This document shows positions 8,963 through 17,794 of a stretch of 64,000 nt of DNA, one piece after another; positions within the stretch are counted from its first letter, which is position 1; each line of letters opens with the position of its first letter. The position numbers and the translations under genes were made by a program. The notes beneath the pieces are model-generated. The model saw nothing but the letters and a program-made list of their open reading frames with translations, had not been told where the DNA came from and searched no databases. Source of the stretch: Desulfobulbaceae bacterium (GTDB lineage Bacteria; Desulfobacterota; Desulfobulbia; Desulfobulbales; Desulfocapsaceae); assembly GCA_011390165.1 (NCBI GenBank), contig JAABSV010000010.1, positions 29,836 through 93,835 of the forward strand, given 5' to 3'.

Positions 8963-9040
8963 TGGTCGGGATGAGAGGATTTGAACCTCCGGCCCCTAGT
9001 CCCCCAGACTAGTGCGCTAACCAGACTGCGCTACATCCCG
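8963..9040 (-). tRNA. tRNA-Pro (GGG anticodon)
   Basis: The minus strand folds as a cloverleaf: acceptor CGGGATG/CATCCCG, anticodon stem CTAGT/ACTAG with loop CTGGGGG (anticodon GGG, proline), T-arm with GGTTCAAATCC. Discriminator A and an encoded CCA end at 8963. It has its own promoter and terminator, so it is not dependent on the translation operon upstream. Confidence 0.96.
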
Positions 9041-9053
9041 ACACGTGCTGCTC

Positions 9054-9082
9054 TATCTACCATCTGTTCTTGCCTCTGTCAA
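9054..9082 (-). promoter_or_regulatory. Strong sigma70-type promoter for tRNA-Pro
   Basis: On the minus strand a consensus TTGACA (9082-9077) and TAGATA (9059-9054) are spaced by 17 bp. The expected start is about 7 nt before the mature 5' end of the tRNA at 9040. Confidence 0.75.
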
Positions 9083-9097
9083 CTCTCTCACCGCTCT

Positions 9098-9466
9098 CTA
9101 CTCGTCTTTTTTATCAGCGCAAAGTCTTTGGATTTCCTGCAACTCACCCTTCAAACGACGTACCTTTTCGGCCGTACTGCACTCCTCCCAGCCGTTTGCC
9201 GTCCCCCTTGCCGGCAGGGTGGCGTGGGGGCAGACCAGGCGGCGAGCACCGGCAATGGTATAGCCCTCGTCGTGGAGCAGGGACCTGATCCGCAGGAGCA
9301 GCAACAGATCGGCGCGGCGGAAGAGACGTTGTCCAGATTTGGCCCGTTTCGGGTCGATTCCGGGAAACTCCCCTTCCCAGTAGCGAAGAACGTGTGGCGG
9401 CACCCCTACCAGTTTTGCCACTTCACCGATTTTAAAGTAGAGTTTGTCAGGTATCGTGGTGTCCAT
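9098..9466 (-). CDS. MerR-family transcriptional regulator
   Basis: A 122-residue protein with an N-terminal MerR helix-turn-helix: [22 protein letters not shown] (about residues 10-31), then the winged region [21 protein letters not shown]. After it, [12 protein letters not shown] begins the coiled coil. It is short and has no recognisable effector domain or metal-binding cysteines. A MerR-like gene right after ihfA at the end of the pheST cluster is a recurring arrangement in many Deltaproteobacteria. The gene ends 16 bp before the tRNA-Pro promoter and lies 46 bp after ihfA, so it is probably the last gene of the operon. Its ligand and targets are unknown. Confidence 0.87.
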   Translation of the reverse strand: MDTTIPDKLYFKIGEVAKLVGVPPHVLRYWEGEFPGIDPKRAKSGQRLFRRADLLLLLRIRSLLHDEGYTIAGARRLVCPHATLPARGTANGWEECSTAEKVRRLKGELQEIQRLCADKKDE

Positions 9467-9512
9467 CCAGCCAGCCTGGCCTCTATCTGGGATCGGTGAA
9501 GAGCGGCAGGTG

Positions 9513-9809
9513 CTACACGTTCACCTGATCCCGCAGTTTTCTGCTCGGCCGAAAGCTTATGGCCTGGCGTTTTTTGATGGTGATGCTCTCACCGGTGCGG
9601 GGGTTGCGGCCACGGCGGGGCGACTTGTTGCGGACATTGAAGGTGCCGAAGTGGACCAGTTTGATAGACTCGCCCTGCAGCATCACCTGCTTCATATTGT
9701 CCAGAAAAGAGTCGACGATCTGGGCACAACTGGTCTGCGGCAGGCCAATTTTTCTGGCTAACTCTTCCGCCAGTTCCTTTCTGGTGACGTTACTGTTCTG
9801 TTTATTCAT
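9513..9809 (-). CDS. ihfA: Integration host factor alpha-type DNA-bending protein
   Basis: A 98-residue HU/IHF-family protein. [17 protein letters not shown] begins the helical dimer body and [17 protein letters not shown] is the beta-arm with the intercalating proline of the RNPRTGE motif. Length and position directly after pheT identify it as IHF alpha rather than HU. The ATG at 9809 overlaps the last 8 bases of pheT, with GGGGGAAG 8 nt upstream; a reading starting at 9827 would add six residues without such support. It bends DNA at specific sites as a heterodimer with IhfB, which is not in the window. Confidence 0.92.
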   Translation of the reverse strand: MNKQNSNVTRKELAEELARKIGLPQTSCAQIVDSFLDNMKQVMLQGESIKLVHFGTFNVRNKSPRRGRNPRTGESITIKKRQAISFRPSRKLRDQVNV

Positions 9810-12270
9810 GACGAATACTTCCCCCAAAGCTGCCTGTCAGCAACTCTACTATCTTTTTGTGGGATTTCTCCACGTTTTTTTCGGTAAGGGTCTTTTTTGC
9901 CGAGCGGTAGGTCAGGGTCAGGGCAACGCTTTTCTGGCCCCGAGGGATCTTTCCGCCTTGAAAGACGTCAAAAATCTCGCACCGTTCAATGAGTGGGTCG
10001 GCGCTGTTTCGCACAGCTGCGGTCAGCTCTCCGGCCTGCACCTCTTCCGGCAGCAGCAGGGCGATATCGCGCTGTACCGCTGGAAAGACGGGCAGAGAGG
10101 TAAATGAGCGGGACATCTGCGCCAGGGTACAGAGGGCATCAAAATCGAGGTCGAAATAGATTACTTGATGTTTGATGCCAAAGCGTCTGAGCACCTCGGT
10201 CCGCATCTGACCGGTGGTGCCGAGCCGTTTGCCGGCGCAGCGCAGTTCCAGGGAGAGGAAGGGCTCGGCGAAGGGCTCGGCGCTGCTCTCATCCAGGGGG
10301 TGAAAGGAGATCCCATCCGTGGTGGGAGGCAAGCGGTCGACGGTGGCCAGGTGCATCTCGCCGATGAGATATTCCACCGCCCCCTTCCCGTCAAGAAGGT
10401 CAACCTCCTGGTAGGGAAAGTGCAAAGGAGCGGCCTCGCCATGGCGATTACCGGCGAGGACGCCGCTCAGACGGTGTTTTTCCACCGGTTGTTTACCGGG
10501 TTCGGTGGGAAAGAAGACCTTGCCGAGTTCGAAGAGGCGGATCGCCGTCTGTTGGTAGCTGAGGTTGCGACGGACATTGTCGAGTAAGCCGGGGAGCAGG
10601 GTGGTTCTCAGCACCGCCTGCTCTTCGCTCAAGGGGTTGAGGAGAGCGAGGGGACTCCGACGCGGGTCACTCTCCGGCAGATCGAGCATGGCGGCATGCT
10701 TGTCGGCGATAAAGCTGTAGTTGATTGCCTCGTGAAAGCCGATGGCGGTGAGGCGGCCGGCAATGTCGAGCCGTTTGCGGCGGTCCGGGTCTTCCTCGGG
10801 GTAGCTCATTCCTACCCTGGGGAGAGTAATGGGAATCCGGTTATAGCCGTAGAGTCGTGCCACCTCCTCGATCAGGTCTGCTTCCCGTTCGATATCAACC
10901 CGGAAGGATGGTGGGGTAATCAGCAGTTGGTCACTTTCGCCCGCCTTGGGTCCCGGTTGGCTGGGTATGCCGATACTGGCAAGCAAAGCGGCGATCGATT
11001 GAGGTGGCAGGGTAATGCCGAGCAGACGATTGCAGCGATCGATATTGAGGGTGATGGTTGGCGGCGGGCGGAGACCGGGAAAGCAGTCGACCCCCTCGTC
11101 AGCAGCCGTTCCACCGGCAATTTCGGTGATCAGGGCAACCGCCCGGTTGAGGGCGTTGACTGTCCCTTGCGGATCGACACCACGCTCGAAACGGTATGAG
11201 GCGTCGCTGCTCAGGTTGAGGCGGCGGGCCGTCCGGCGGATTGATACCGGGTTGAAGCAGGCGCTTTCGACAAGGACGTCCACCGTCTTTTCGGTTACCT
11301 CCGAGTTCAGACCGCCCATTACTCCAGCCAGGGCCACCGGCTTGTCACGATCACAGATGAGCAGGGTATCAGGGTCGAGGTGACGTTCGGCACGGTCGAG
11401 GGTAGTGAAGAGACGCTCTTCCGGCCGAGGCCGGCGGACGATGATGGCGCTGCCGGCCAGGGTGGTGAAATCGAAGGCATGCAGTGGCTGGCCGTACTCA
11501 AGCATCACGAAGTTGGTGATATCGACAATATTATTGATCGGCCGCAGGCCAACGCTAAGCAAACGGCGGCGCAGCCACCAGGGAGAGGGGCCGACACGGA
11601 TGCCGCGGACCAGCCGGCCACAGTAGCGGGGGCAAAGGTCAGCGGCATCGATGGCCACCGAAAAATTTTCGCTCATCCGGTCGATCCGCTGCCCTTCGAT
11701 GGGCAGAGTCAGAGGTCTGTCCACCACTGCCGCCAGTTCCCGGGCGATACCGATCACCGACAGACAGTCAGAGCGGTTAGGTGTCAGATCGACCTCAATG
11801 CCGAGATCAGAGAGCGCCATTGCCTCGATGAAAGGTTGACCGTGCGCAATATGTTCCGGCAGTTCCATGATCCCGTCATGGTCGTTGCCAAGGCCAATCT
11901 CCCGCTCGGAACAGATCATCCCGAAGGACTCGACCCCACGAATTTTCGACCGGCTGATCTTGACATTGCCGGGCAGGAGCGTACCGGGGAGGGCGACAAC
12001 TACCCGTAGACCTTCACGGACATTGGGGGCACCGCAGACAATGGCAAGTTGCTGGTCGCCGACCTGCACCTGGCAGAGGGTGAGCTTGTCGGCAGCAGGG
12101 TGGCGCACGGCCGAGAGCACCAGGCCGGTGCGCAGGGGGGCGAGATCTTCGTACATCGGGGTGAGGGAGTCAACCTCCAGACCACGCATGGTGAGGTGGT
12201 CGGCCAGTTCCTCGTTGGTCAGGGAACTGATATCGACATAGTTCTGCAGCCAGGTACGGGTCAACTTCAT
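9802..12270 (-). CDS. pheT: Phenylalanine--tRNA ligase beta subunit
   Basis: An 822-residue beta subunit of the alpha2-beta2 PheRS. The N-terminal MKLTRTWLQNYVDI, the tRNA-binding OB domain (about residues 40-150, CGAPNVREGLRV), the B3/B4 editing region, the B5 DNA-binding-like domain with DASYRFERGVDPQG, and the C-terminal ferredoxin-fold anticodon-binding domain (SFTSLPVFPAVQRDIALLLP) are all present. The length is normal for bacteria. It lies 30 bp after pheS, and its 3' end overlaps ihfA. No truncation or frameshift is seen. Confidence 0.96.
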   Translation of the reverse strand: MKLTRTWLQNYVDISSLTNEELADHLTMRGLEVDSLTPMYEDLAPLRTGLVLSAVRHPAADKLTLCQVQVGDQQLAIVCGAPNVREGLRVVVALPGTLLPGNVKISRSKIRGVESFGMICSEREIGLGNDHDGIMELPEHIAHGQPFIEAMALSDLGIEVDLTPNRSDCLSVIGIARELAAVVDRPLTLPIEGQRIDRMSENFSVAIDAADLCPRYCGRLVRGIRVGPSPWWLRRRLLSVGLRPINNIVDITNFVMLEYGQPLHAFDFTTLAGSAIIVRRPRPEERLFTTLDRAERHLDPDTLLICDRDKPVALAGVMGGLNSEVTEKTVDVLVESACFNPVSIRRTARRLNLSSDASYRFERGVDPQGTVNALNRAVALITEIAGGTAADEGVDCFPGLRPPPTITLNIDRCNRLLGITLPPQSIAALLASIGIPSQPGPKAGESDQLLITPPSFRVDIEREADLIEEVARLYGYNRIPITLPRVGMSYPEEDPDRRKRLDIAGRLTAIGFHEAINYSFIADKHAAMLDLPESDPRRSPLALLNPLSEEQAVLRTTLLPGLLDNVRRNLSYQQTAIRLFELGKVFFPTEPGKQPVEKHRLSGVLAGNRHGEAAPLHFPYQEVDLLDGKGAVEYLIGEMHLATVDRLPPTTDGISFHPLDESSAEPFAEPFLSLELRCAGKRLGTTGQMRTEVLRRFGIKHQVIYFDLDFDALCTLAQMSRSFTSLPVFPAVQRDIALLLPEEVQAGELTAAVRNSADPLIERCEIFDVFQGGKIPRGQKSVALTLTYRSAKKTLTEKNVEKSHKKIVELLTGSFGGSIRHE

Positions 12271-12300
12271 GGCAATTCTCAGAGGGTGGAAGGATGCAGT

Positions 12301-13308
12301 CTAGAACTGCGTCAGGAAGCGCTGGTCGTTTTCGTAAAAGAGCCGGATATCGTCTATGCCATATTTGAGCATGGCAATCCGTTCAATTCCCAGGCCGAAG
12401 GCGAAGCCACTGTACACCTGGGGGTCGTAGCCGACCATCCGGAACACCTCCGGGTCGATCATCCCCGAACCAAGAATCTCCAGCCATCCGCTCTTCTTGC
12501 AGACCCGGCAGCCGCTTCCCTGACAGATAACGCAGGCAATATCCACTTCGGCGCTCGGTTCAGTGAAGGGGAAAAAAGAGGGGCGAAAGCGGAGCGGCAG
12601 ATCCTTGCCGAACATCTTCTCGGTAAAGATGGTCAACACCCCCTTCAAGTCGGCAAAACTGACCTCCTTTTCCACCAGAAACCCTTCCACTTGATGAAAC
12701 ATCGGGGTGTGGGTGATGTCGGAGTCACAGCGGTAGACTTTACCGGGGGCGATCACCCGCAGGGGAGGTTGCCGGCTCTCCATGATCCGTGCCTGCATCG
12801 GCGAGGTATGGGTGCGGAGCAGCAGCGATTCGCTGAAGTAGAAGGTGTCGTGCATATCCCGCGCCGGGTGGTGAGGGGGGATATTGAGAGCCTCAAAATT
12901 GTAGTAGTCTACCTCGACATCCGGCCCTTCGGCGACGGCAAAACCGAGGCTGGCGAAGATGGCGCAGGTCTCCTGCATCACTTGGCTGACCGGATGGAGC
13001 CGGCCGCTGACCGGTTTGCGACCGGGAAGGCTGAAGTCGAGGCCGTGGCGCCGGGTGTTGCCGCTTTCCGCCAACTGCTCCTTTCTTGTAACGAAAAGGG
13101 CCTCAACCTCGGCCTTCACCTGATTGGCGGCCTGGCCAATCCGCGGGCGGTCGGCGGCGGCAACGGCGCCAAGACCCCGCATGATTGTGCTGAACCGGCC
13201 CTTTCGGCCGAGATATTCGATGCGGAACTCTTCCAGGCTGGCCTGGGTGGTACAGCGGTCGAGTTCTTCCCGGGCGGAGACGGCTAACTGCAGAAGCTGT
13301 TGTTCCAT
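12301..13308 (-). CDS. pheS: Phenylalanine--tRNA ligase alpha subunit
   Basis: A 335-residue class II aminoacyl-tRNA synthetase subunit. The N-terminal coiled-coil arm (residues 1-90, including [19 protein letters not shown]) is followed by the catalytic domain: [19 protein letters not shown] (motif 1), [19 protein letters not shown] and [20 protein letters not shown] (motif 2), and [18 protein letters not shown] (motif 3). It activates phenylalanine and charges tRNA-Phe together with PheT. It is preceded by a stem-loop between rplT and pheS that may attenuate read-through. Confidence 0.97.
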   Translation of the reverse strand: MEQQLLQLAVSAREELDRCTTQASLEEFRIEYLGRKGRFSTIMRGLGAVAAADRPRIGQAANQVKAEVEALFVTRKEQLAESGNTRRHGLDFSLPGRKPVSGRLHPVSQVMQETCAIFASLGFAVAEGPDVEVDYYNFEALNIPPHHPARDMHDTFYFSESLLLRTHTSPMQARIMESRQPPLRVIAPGKVYRCDSDITHTPMFHQVEGFLVEKEVSFADLKGVLTIFTEKMFGKDLPLRFRPSFFPFTEPSAEVDIACVICQGSGCRVCKKSGWLEILGSGMIDPEVFRMVGYDPQVYSGFAFGLGIERIAMLKYGIDDIRLFYENDQRFLTQF

Positions 13309-13335
13309 GGTGGCGATATGGTGATCCGAGAAACA

Positions 13336-13372
13336 GCATGCCGGTATTGGTCAGAGAACCAATCCGGCACGC
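13336..13372 (-). terminator. Stem-loop between rplT and pheS (weak terminator or attenuator)
   Basis: On the minus strand the arms ATTGGT/ACCAAT and TGCCGG/CCGGCA, extended by GC pairs, form a stem of about 14 bp with a bulged A and a 6-nt loop. Only a poor T-run (TGTTTCTC) follows, so partial termination, RNA processing or pheST attenuation is more likely than a full stop. No phenylalanine-rich leader peptide was found. Confidence 0.5.
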
Positions 13373-13399
13373 AGAAAGAAAACTGGTGGGGCTAAAATG

Positions 13400-13756
13400 T
13401 CAGGCGTTGGCTGCCCTGGCGATATCGACCACTTTACTGAAGGCTCCGGCATCAAGGATGGCCAGGTTGGAGAGAACCTTGCGGTCGAGATCGACTCCGG
13501 CCTTTCTCAAACCTCCCATCAGACGGCTGTAACTGATATCGTTCATCCGAGCCCCGGCGTTGATCCGGGCAATCCACAGTTTGCGGAAGTCCCGTTTTCT
13601 GGCCTTCCGGTCGCGGTAGGCGTAGACCAGGGCGCGGTCAACCGCCTCGGTGGCACTCTTGAACAGGCGGGAACGGCCACCGCGAAAGCCCTTGGCCAGC
13701 TTCAGTACCCTGTTTCTTCTTCTCCGGGCTTTAAAACCCCGTGTTACGCGTGGCAT
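13400..13756 (-). CDS. rplT: 50S ribosomal protein L20
   Basis: A 118-residue L20 with the basic N-terminal extension [20 protein letters not shown], the [17 protein letters not shown] segment, and the globular C-terminal part [20 protein letters not shown]20 binds 23S rRNA early in 50S assembly and, in several bacteria, represses its own operon. Position after rpmI is canonical. Confidence 0.98.
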   Translation of the reverse strand: MPRVTRGFKARRRRNRVLKLAKGFRGGRSRLFKSATEAVDRALVYAYRDRKARKRDFRKLWIARINAGARMNDISYSRLMGGLRKAGVDLDRKVLSNLAILDAGAFSKVVDIARAANA

Positions 13757-13800
13757 CTCTGCACTCCTTGTCTCTCCACCGGGATAGGGGTGGAGGCTGT

Positions 13801-13819
13801 ACCTGTCCTGTTGACAGGT
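13801..13819. other. Short hairpin in the rpmI-rplT gap
   Basis: ACCTGTC and GACAGGT form a perfect 7-bp stem with a 5-nt loop in the 91-bp gap between rpmI and rplT. There is no T-run, so it is not a terminator; it may be an RNA structure involved in L20 autoregulation or processing. Confidence 0.4.
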
Positions 13820-13847
13820 GATGGGAAATTAGTCTGGCACCCGCCCG

Positions 13848-14045
13848 TCAGGCGTAGGGGAGTATCTTCCGGATTCCTTTGAAATCGACGGCGTCAACCA
13901 GGCTGCCCTGGCGCAGGCCGCGTTTCCTTTTGGTGGACTTTTTGGTCAGAATATGGCTGGAATAGGCCTTGGCCCGCTTGATTCTGCCGGAACCGGTCAA
14001 CTTGAAGCGTTTGGCGGCACCCCGGTTGGTTTTCATTTTCGGCAT
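13848..14045 (-). CDS. rpmI: 50S ribosomal protein L35
   Basis: A 65-residue L35: [20 protein letters not shown] followed by [22 protein letters not shown], the standard sequence of the family. The Shine-Dalgarno AAAGGAG lies 7 nt before the ATG. It sits between infC and rplT as in nearly all bacteria. Confidence 0.97.
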   Translation of the reverse strand: MPKMKTNRGAAKRFKLTGSGRIKRAKAYSSHILTKKSTKRKRGLRQGSLVDAVDFKGIRKILPYA

Positions 14046-14135
14046 CTTGAAACTCCTTTATCCGTGATATCTTCAGCTGTTGCCAGCCCTGTTTTTTCTG
14101 CAGTATCCTCTGGCCCTTGGGCAGAGTACTTCGGC

Positions 14136-14681
14136 TCAGCCCTTGGGACCGACAAACATCACCAACTGCCTGCCTTCCATCTTTGGTTCCTGGATGATTA
14201 TGGCATCTTCGGCAAGCGTCTCAGCGATCTTTTTCATCGCCTCAAGACCAATGGTCTCACAGTAGACAATCTCTCGACCGCGAAAGCGCATGGTCAACTT
14301 CACCTTGTTTTTGTCGGCCAGGAAGCGCTTGATGTTCCGTATCTTGAAGTTGAGATCGTGCTCGTCGGTTTTCGGCCGGAACTTGATCTCCTTGGTCTCA
14401 ACGGTGGTTTGTTTTTTCTTTGCTTCCTGGGATTTCTTTTTCTGCTCGTAGCGAAACTTGTCGTAATTCATCACCCGGCAGACGGGTGGATCGGCGTTTT
14501 CCGAGACAATCACCAGATCGAGCCCTGCATTGCTGGCAATATCCCTCGCCTGATCGGAGGTTACAATCCCCAGCTGGCTACCATCTTCGCCGATCAACCG
14601 TACCCGGGGGAATCGGATGGCCTCATTGGTCAAGGCCTTTACTTCACGCTGTACCGGTCCACTCCTTGCTTTTCTGTTAAT
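14136..14681 (-). CDS. infC: Translation initiation factor IF-3 (ATT start codon)
   Basis: A 181-residue IF3. The start is an ATT at 14681-14679 (product NRKARSGPVQREVK...), preceded by GAGGAGGT 6 nt upstream; the next conventional start candidate, a TTG at 14633, lies inside the conserved N-domain and has no such signal. A rare AUU or AUA start is the known basis of IF3 autoregulation, because IF3 itself discriminates against such codons. The N-domain (IRFPRVRLIGEDGSQLGIV), the lysine-rich linker (EQKKKSQEAKKKQTT) and the C-domain (EIKFRPKTDEHDLNFK) are intact. It lies 64 bp after thrS and upstream of rpmI. Confidence 0.96.
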   Translation of the reverse strand: MNRKARSGPVQREVKALTNEAIRFPRVRLIGEDGSQLGIVTSDQARDIASNAGLDLVIVSENADPPVCRVMNYDKFRYEQKKKSQEAKKKQTTVETKEIKFRPKTDEHDLNFKIRNIKRFLADKNKVKLTMRFRGREIVYCETIGLEAMKKIAETLAEDAIIIQEPKMEGRQLVMFVGPKG

Positions 14682-14745
14682 AGCTGTACCTCCTCGATTA
14701 CACGAGCTGTATTGGTTCTCAAATCACCTGCCACGATGGGTCGAA

Positions 14746-16674
14746 TCAATAACCGCGACCCGCCTGCACCTCAAGACGTACTTTCTCGGCAAACGCAGCC
14801 GGAGAGATCGGCGACAGGTTCTTGCCGTCACGGAGGCGAATAGTCACGGTCTGGTCAGTTCGTTCCTGATCGCCGATGATCAACATGTAGGGAATTTTGG
14901 CAAACTGCGCCTCCCTGATCTTGTAGTTGAGTTTTTCGTTGCGCAGGTCCTTCTCCACCCGCACCCCGGCCAGCCGCAGGGTCTTGTACACCTCTTCACA
15001 GTACGCTGCCTGAGCGTCGGTGATATTCAGTATCCTCGCCTGGACCGGAGCCAGCCAGAGCGGAAAAACCCCGGCGTAATGCTCGATGAGCACACCGATA
15101 AAGCGCTCCAGGGAACCCATCAGGGCGCGGTGGATCATAATCGGCTGGTGTTCGCTGTTGTCCTCACCGGTATACCCCATGGCGAAGCGTTCGGGAAGGT
15201 TGAAATCGACCTGAATGGTGGAACATTGCCAGGAACGGCCGATCTGGTCCTTGATCTTGATGTCGATCTTCGGCCCGTAAAACACCCCCTCGCCAGGGTC
15301 TATGGCATAGTTCAGCCCCTTTTTCTGCAGGGCAAGTTCCAGGGCCTCGGTGGCCTTCGCCCAGTTCTCGTCACTGCCGACATATTTTTCCGGTCGGGTG
15401 GAGAGATAAATATCGTAATCGCTGAAGCCGAAGGCCTGGAGGATATGCAGGTTGAGGGCCAGGATATTGAAAATCTCCTCCTCAAGCTGGTCCGGGCGGC
15501 AGAAGATGTGGGCATCGTCCTGGGTGAACCCCCGCACCCGCATCAATCCGTGCAGAGCTCCGGCCCGCTCGTAGCGGTAGACGGTGCCCAGTTCGCACCA
15601 GCGGATCGGCAGATCCCGGTAGCTGCGCCGGTGGCTGTTAAACACCCCTATGTGGAAGGGGCAGTTCATCGGCTTCAGCTGGTAGCGTACCTCGTCGATA
15701 TCCATCGCCGAATACATGTTCTCGCTGTAGAAGTCGAGATGGCCGGATGTCTTCCAGAGATCCTGACGGGCGATATGGGGGGTGTAGAGCAGCTCGTAGT
15801 CGTGGCGATAGTGCTCGTCTTTCCAGAAGTCTTCAATCAGGCGGCGCAGCTGGGCCCCCTTTGGCTGCCAGAGGATCAGGCCGGGACCGATCTCGTCGCG
15901 TATGGTGAACAATTCCAGATCTTTACCTAGTTTTCGATGATCACGGCGCTTAGCCTCTTCAATGGCTTCGAGGTAGGCGGCCAGCTCTTTCTTTTCGAAA
16001 AAGGCGGTTCCATAGAGCCGCTGGAGAACGTCACGCTTCTCGTCACCGCGCCAGTAGGCGCCGGCCACCCGGAGCAGTTTGAAGGCCTTGATGAAGGAGG
16101 TGTCGGGAAGATGTGGGCCGCGGCAGAGGTCGGTGAATTCGCCGACCTGGTAGAGGGAAACCCGGTCGCAGGCGAGGTCGTTGATCAGTTCCACCTTGAA
16201 CCTCTCTTCCTCGGCCGTGAAGCGGGCCAGCGCCTCGCTGCTGGCTATCTCCTGGCGCTGGAAAGGGAGGGCGGCTCGGACCAGTTCTGCCATTCTGGCC
16301 TCGATACTGGCAAAATCTTCCGGGGTGAATGGTTCCTTGCGGAGGAAGTCGTAATAAAAGCCGCTGTCGATGGCGGGGCCGATGGCCACCTTCACCTCGC
16401 TGCCAAAGAGATCGCGGACCGCCAGGGCCATGATGTGGGAAGTGCTGTGGCGAAGAATTTCCAGGGCCTCGGAGGAGCCGATCTGGATGGGGCTGAACAC
16501 CGTGTCGGTGGTGAGTACGGTGGTGAAATCGGCCACCGTTTCCCCGATCTGCACGGCCACCGTCTGCTTGCGCTGCTTGTTGGAGAGCAGTGCCTTGCAG
16601 GCTTCCCGCACCGTACTTCCGGAGGCCATGGTGGCGGCTTCCCCCTCGGACAGCTGTACCCGTATCTCGCTCAT
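14746..16674 (-). CDS. thrS: Threonine--tRNA ligase
   Basis: A 642-residue full-length ThrRS: an N-terminal TGS domain (residues 1-62), an editing domain with HSTSHIMALAVRDLFG (HxxxH zinc-like motif) and CRGPHLPDT, a catalytic core with the zinc-binding MNCPFHI and motif 2 GALHGLMRVRGFTQDDAHIF, motif 3 at HRALMGSLERFIGVLIEHYAG, and an anticodon-binding domain at the C-terminus. It is the first protein gene of the translation operon and follows tRNA-Val by 78 bp, across a leader with alternative hairpins. The Shine-Dalgarno is weak (AGAAGA). Confidence 0.97.
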   Translation of the reverse strand: MSEIRVQLSEGEAATMASGSTVREACKALLSNKQRKQTVAVQIGETVADFTTVLTTDTVFSPIQIGSSEALEILRHSTSHIMALAVRDLFGSEVKVAIGPAIDSGFYYDFLRKEPFTPEDFASIEARMAELVRAALPFQRQEIASSEALARFTAEEERFKVELINDLACDRVSLYQVGEFTDLCRGPHLPDTSFIKAFKLLRVAGAYWRGDEKRDVLQRLYGTAFFEKKELAAYLEAIEEAKRRDHRKLGKDLELFTIRDEIGPGLILWQPKGAQLRRLIEDFWKDEHYRHDYELLYTPHIARQDLWKTSGHLDFYSENMYSAMDIDEVRYQLKPMNCPFHIGVFNSHRRSYRDLPIRWCELGTVYRYERAGALHGLMRVRGFTQDDAHIFCRPDQLEEEIFNILALNLHILQAFGFSDYDIYLSTRPEKYVGSDENWAKATEALELALQKKGLNYAIDPGEGVFYGPKIDIKIKDQIGRSWQCSTIQVDFNLPERFAMGYTGEDNSEHQPIMIHRALMGSLERFIGVLIEHYAGVFPLWLAPVQARILNITDAQAAYCEEVYKTLRLAGVRVEKDLRNEKLNYKIREAQFAKIPYMLIIGDQERTDQTVTIRLRDGKNLSPISPAAFAEKVRLEVQAGRGY

Positions 16675-16690
16675 GGCTGGATCTTCTGGA

Positions 16691-16746
16691 TAAAAATAAA
16701 GGCTAAAGAGCTAACCCCTTGTTGAAAGGTGTTCACCTTTAGCCTT
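16691..16746 (-). terminator. Terminator/attenuator between tRNA-Val and thrS
   Basis: On the minus strand AAGGCTAAAG (16746-16737) pairs perfectly with CTTTAGCCTT (16708-16699), followed by TATTTTTA: an intrinsic terminator with a 28-nt loop. An alternative perfect hairpin AAAGGTG-AA-CACCTTT (16740-16725) shares the AAAG of the first arm, so the two structures exclude each other. It can end tRNA-Val transcripts or set read-through into thrS. Confidence 0.65.
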
Positions 16747-16752
16747 ATATTC

Positions 16753-16827
16753 TGGTAGGCGCGGACGGGATTGAACCGACGACATCCACCACGTCAAGGT
16801 GGCGCTCTCCCACTGAGCTACGCGCCT
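16753..16827 (-). tRNA. tRNA-Val (GAC anticodon)
   Basis: A cloverleaf on the minus strand: acceptor AGGCGCG/CGCGCCT, anticodon stem CCACC/GGTGG with loop TTGACGT (anticodon GAC, valine), T-arm with CGGTTCAATCCCG, discriminator A and encoded CCA. It lies upstream of thrS. Confidence 0.96.
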
Positions 16828-17210
16828 GCACTGGCTTCTTCCAGTATGCATCCCGGAACCCATTTTGACATGCCCCAAGTCAGCCAGATTGCAACCGATT
16901 TCTCAATCGGACTGCACCTGCCGCTCTCCCGCAGTGTCGGGCCCGGCATTCGGCGGCGCAACGGCCGCCTGTTTCTGGTACCGTGAAAGAGCTTCCCGGC
17001 AACAGAGGCAAATCTTATAGCACATGTTGCCGACCTGCGCAAGAGTTTTGCTAGTTTTTTTCCCTTTCTTGCCGCCACCTCAGGCAACTTTCCATGCGGC
17101 AGTCGGTCATGTTCCCTCTTTCGCTCGACCTGGGTCGGAGAGGCCCAGGCGGGACGTTCTTCTTCGACCTGCCCGCACCTCTTCGTTGCCTTGTTGAAAA
17201 GAACAGATGT
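16828..17210. other. Non-coding region upstream of tRNA-Val
   Basis: This 383-bp stretch lies between tRNA-Val and the thioesterase gene, and no credible gene was found in it. It contains a candidate promoter at 17014-17042 and an inverted repeat CCTGGG/CCCAGG (17129-17149) without a T-run, which could mark the 3' end of the thioesterase transcript. Confidence 0.45.
17014..17042 (-). promoter_or_regulatory. Candidate promoter for tRNA-Val and the thrS operon
   Basis: On the minus strand TTGCGC (17042-17037) and TATAAG (17019-17014) with a 17-bp spacer. The start would lie about 180 nt before the tRNA, which is far, so a closer undetected promoter is possible. Confidence 0.35.
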
Positions 17211-17615
17211 TCAAAAGGAAAGATTTTGTCGTTTACGGTACACCATACCGGTAAATCGGGCCACGACCTCTCCCTCTTCGTCGGTGACCAGGACATCGTA
17301 GGTGCCGATCCGTTTCGGTTCCCCCACCTCGCTGGCGGCAGCATAGAGGGTACCGTGTGATTTGGCGGCCAGAAAAAAGATGTTGGCGCTGATCGCCAGA
17401 GCGAGTTGGCCGCGGCTGTTGGAGGCAACGGCAAAGGCCAGGTCGGCGAGGGTGAAGATGGCCCCACCCTGTACCACGCCGGCAGCATTGAGGTGCCTCT
17501 TGTCAATTGCCATCATCGCCCGGCAATACCCGGTACCCGCCTCGACAATGGTGATTCCGGCCTCAGCGGCAAAGCGGTCGGCGGCAAAAAACGATCTCGC
17601 CTGGTCGGTATCCAT
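17211..17615 (-). CDS. PaaI-type hotdog-fold acyl-CoA thioesterase
   Basis: A 134-residue single hotdog domain. The central region reads LNAAGVVQGGAIFTLADLAF, the equivalent of the HGG motif in the PaaI/YbgC-like families, with Gln in place of the usual His; the following helix and the C-terminal GTYDVLVTDEEGEVVARFTG also fit. The ATG at 17615 is chosen because GAGGAG lies upstream; a reading from 17690 has an unrelated N-terminus. It would hydrolyse an acyl-CoA or act as a housekeeping thioesterase; the substrate is unknown. It lies 179 bp downstream of recR on the same strand. Confidence 0.8.
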   Translation of the reverse strand: MDTDQARSFFAADRFAAEAGITIVEAGTGYCRAMMAIDKRHLNAAGVVQGGAIFTLADLAFAVASNSRGQLALAISANIFFLAAKSHGTLYAAASEVGEPKRIGTYDVLVTDEEGEVVARFTGMVYRKRQNLSF

Positions 17616-17794
17616 TTTTTTCTCCTCAATTTTCTGGGAAAGCACTTTGTGGAGGCAATATCTACCTCGCATCGGTGGCCCCCCTCCCATGCCCTGCTCT
17701 TCGGGTCGATGCTCAGGCAGATGGTCCGGGCGGCCGGGGTTCGCGCCCTGGCCGGTCCGGCCTGGATCGCCAAGGAGGAGATCGGCAAAAGTGC

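Noticed and set aside
9513..9827. Start of ihfA at 9827
   Set aside because: The ATG at 9809 is correctly spaced from GGGGGAAG and gives the usual IHF alpha N-terminus.
17129..17149. CCTGGG/CCCAGG hairpin considered as a terminator
   Set aside because: There is no T-run on either strand and the stem is only 6 bp.
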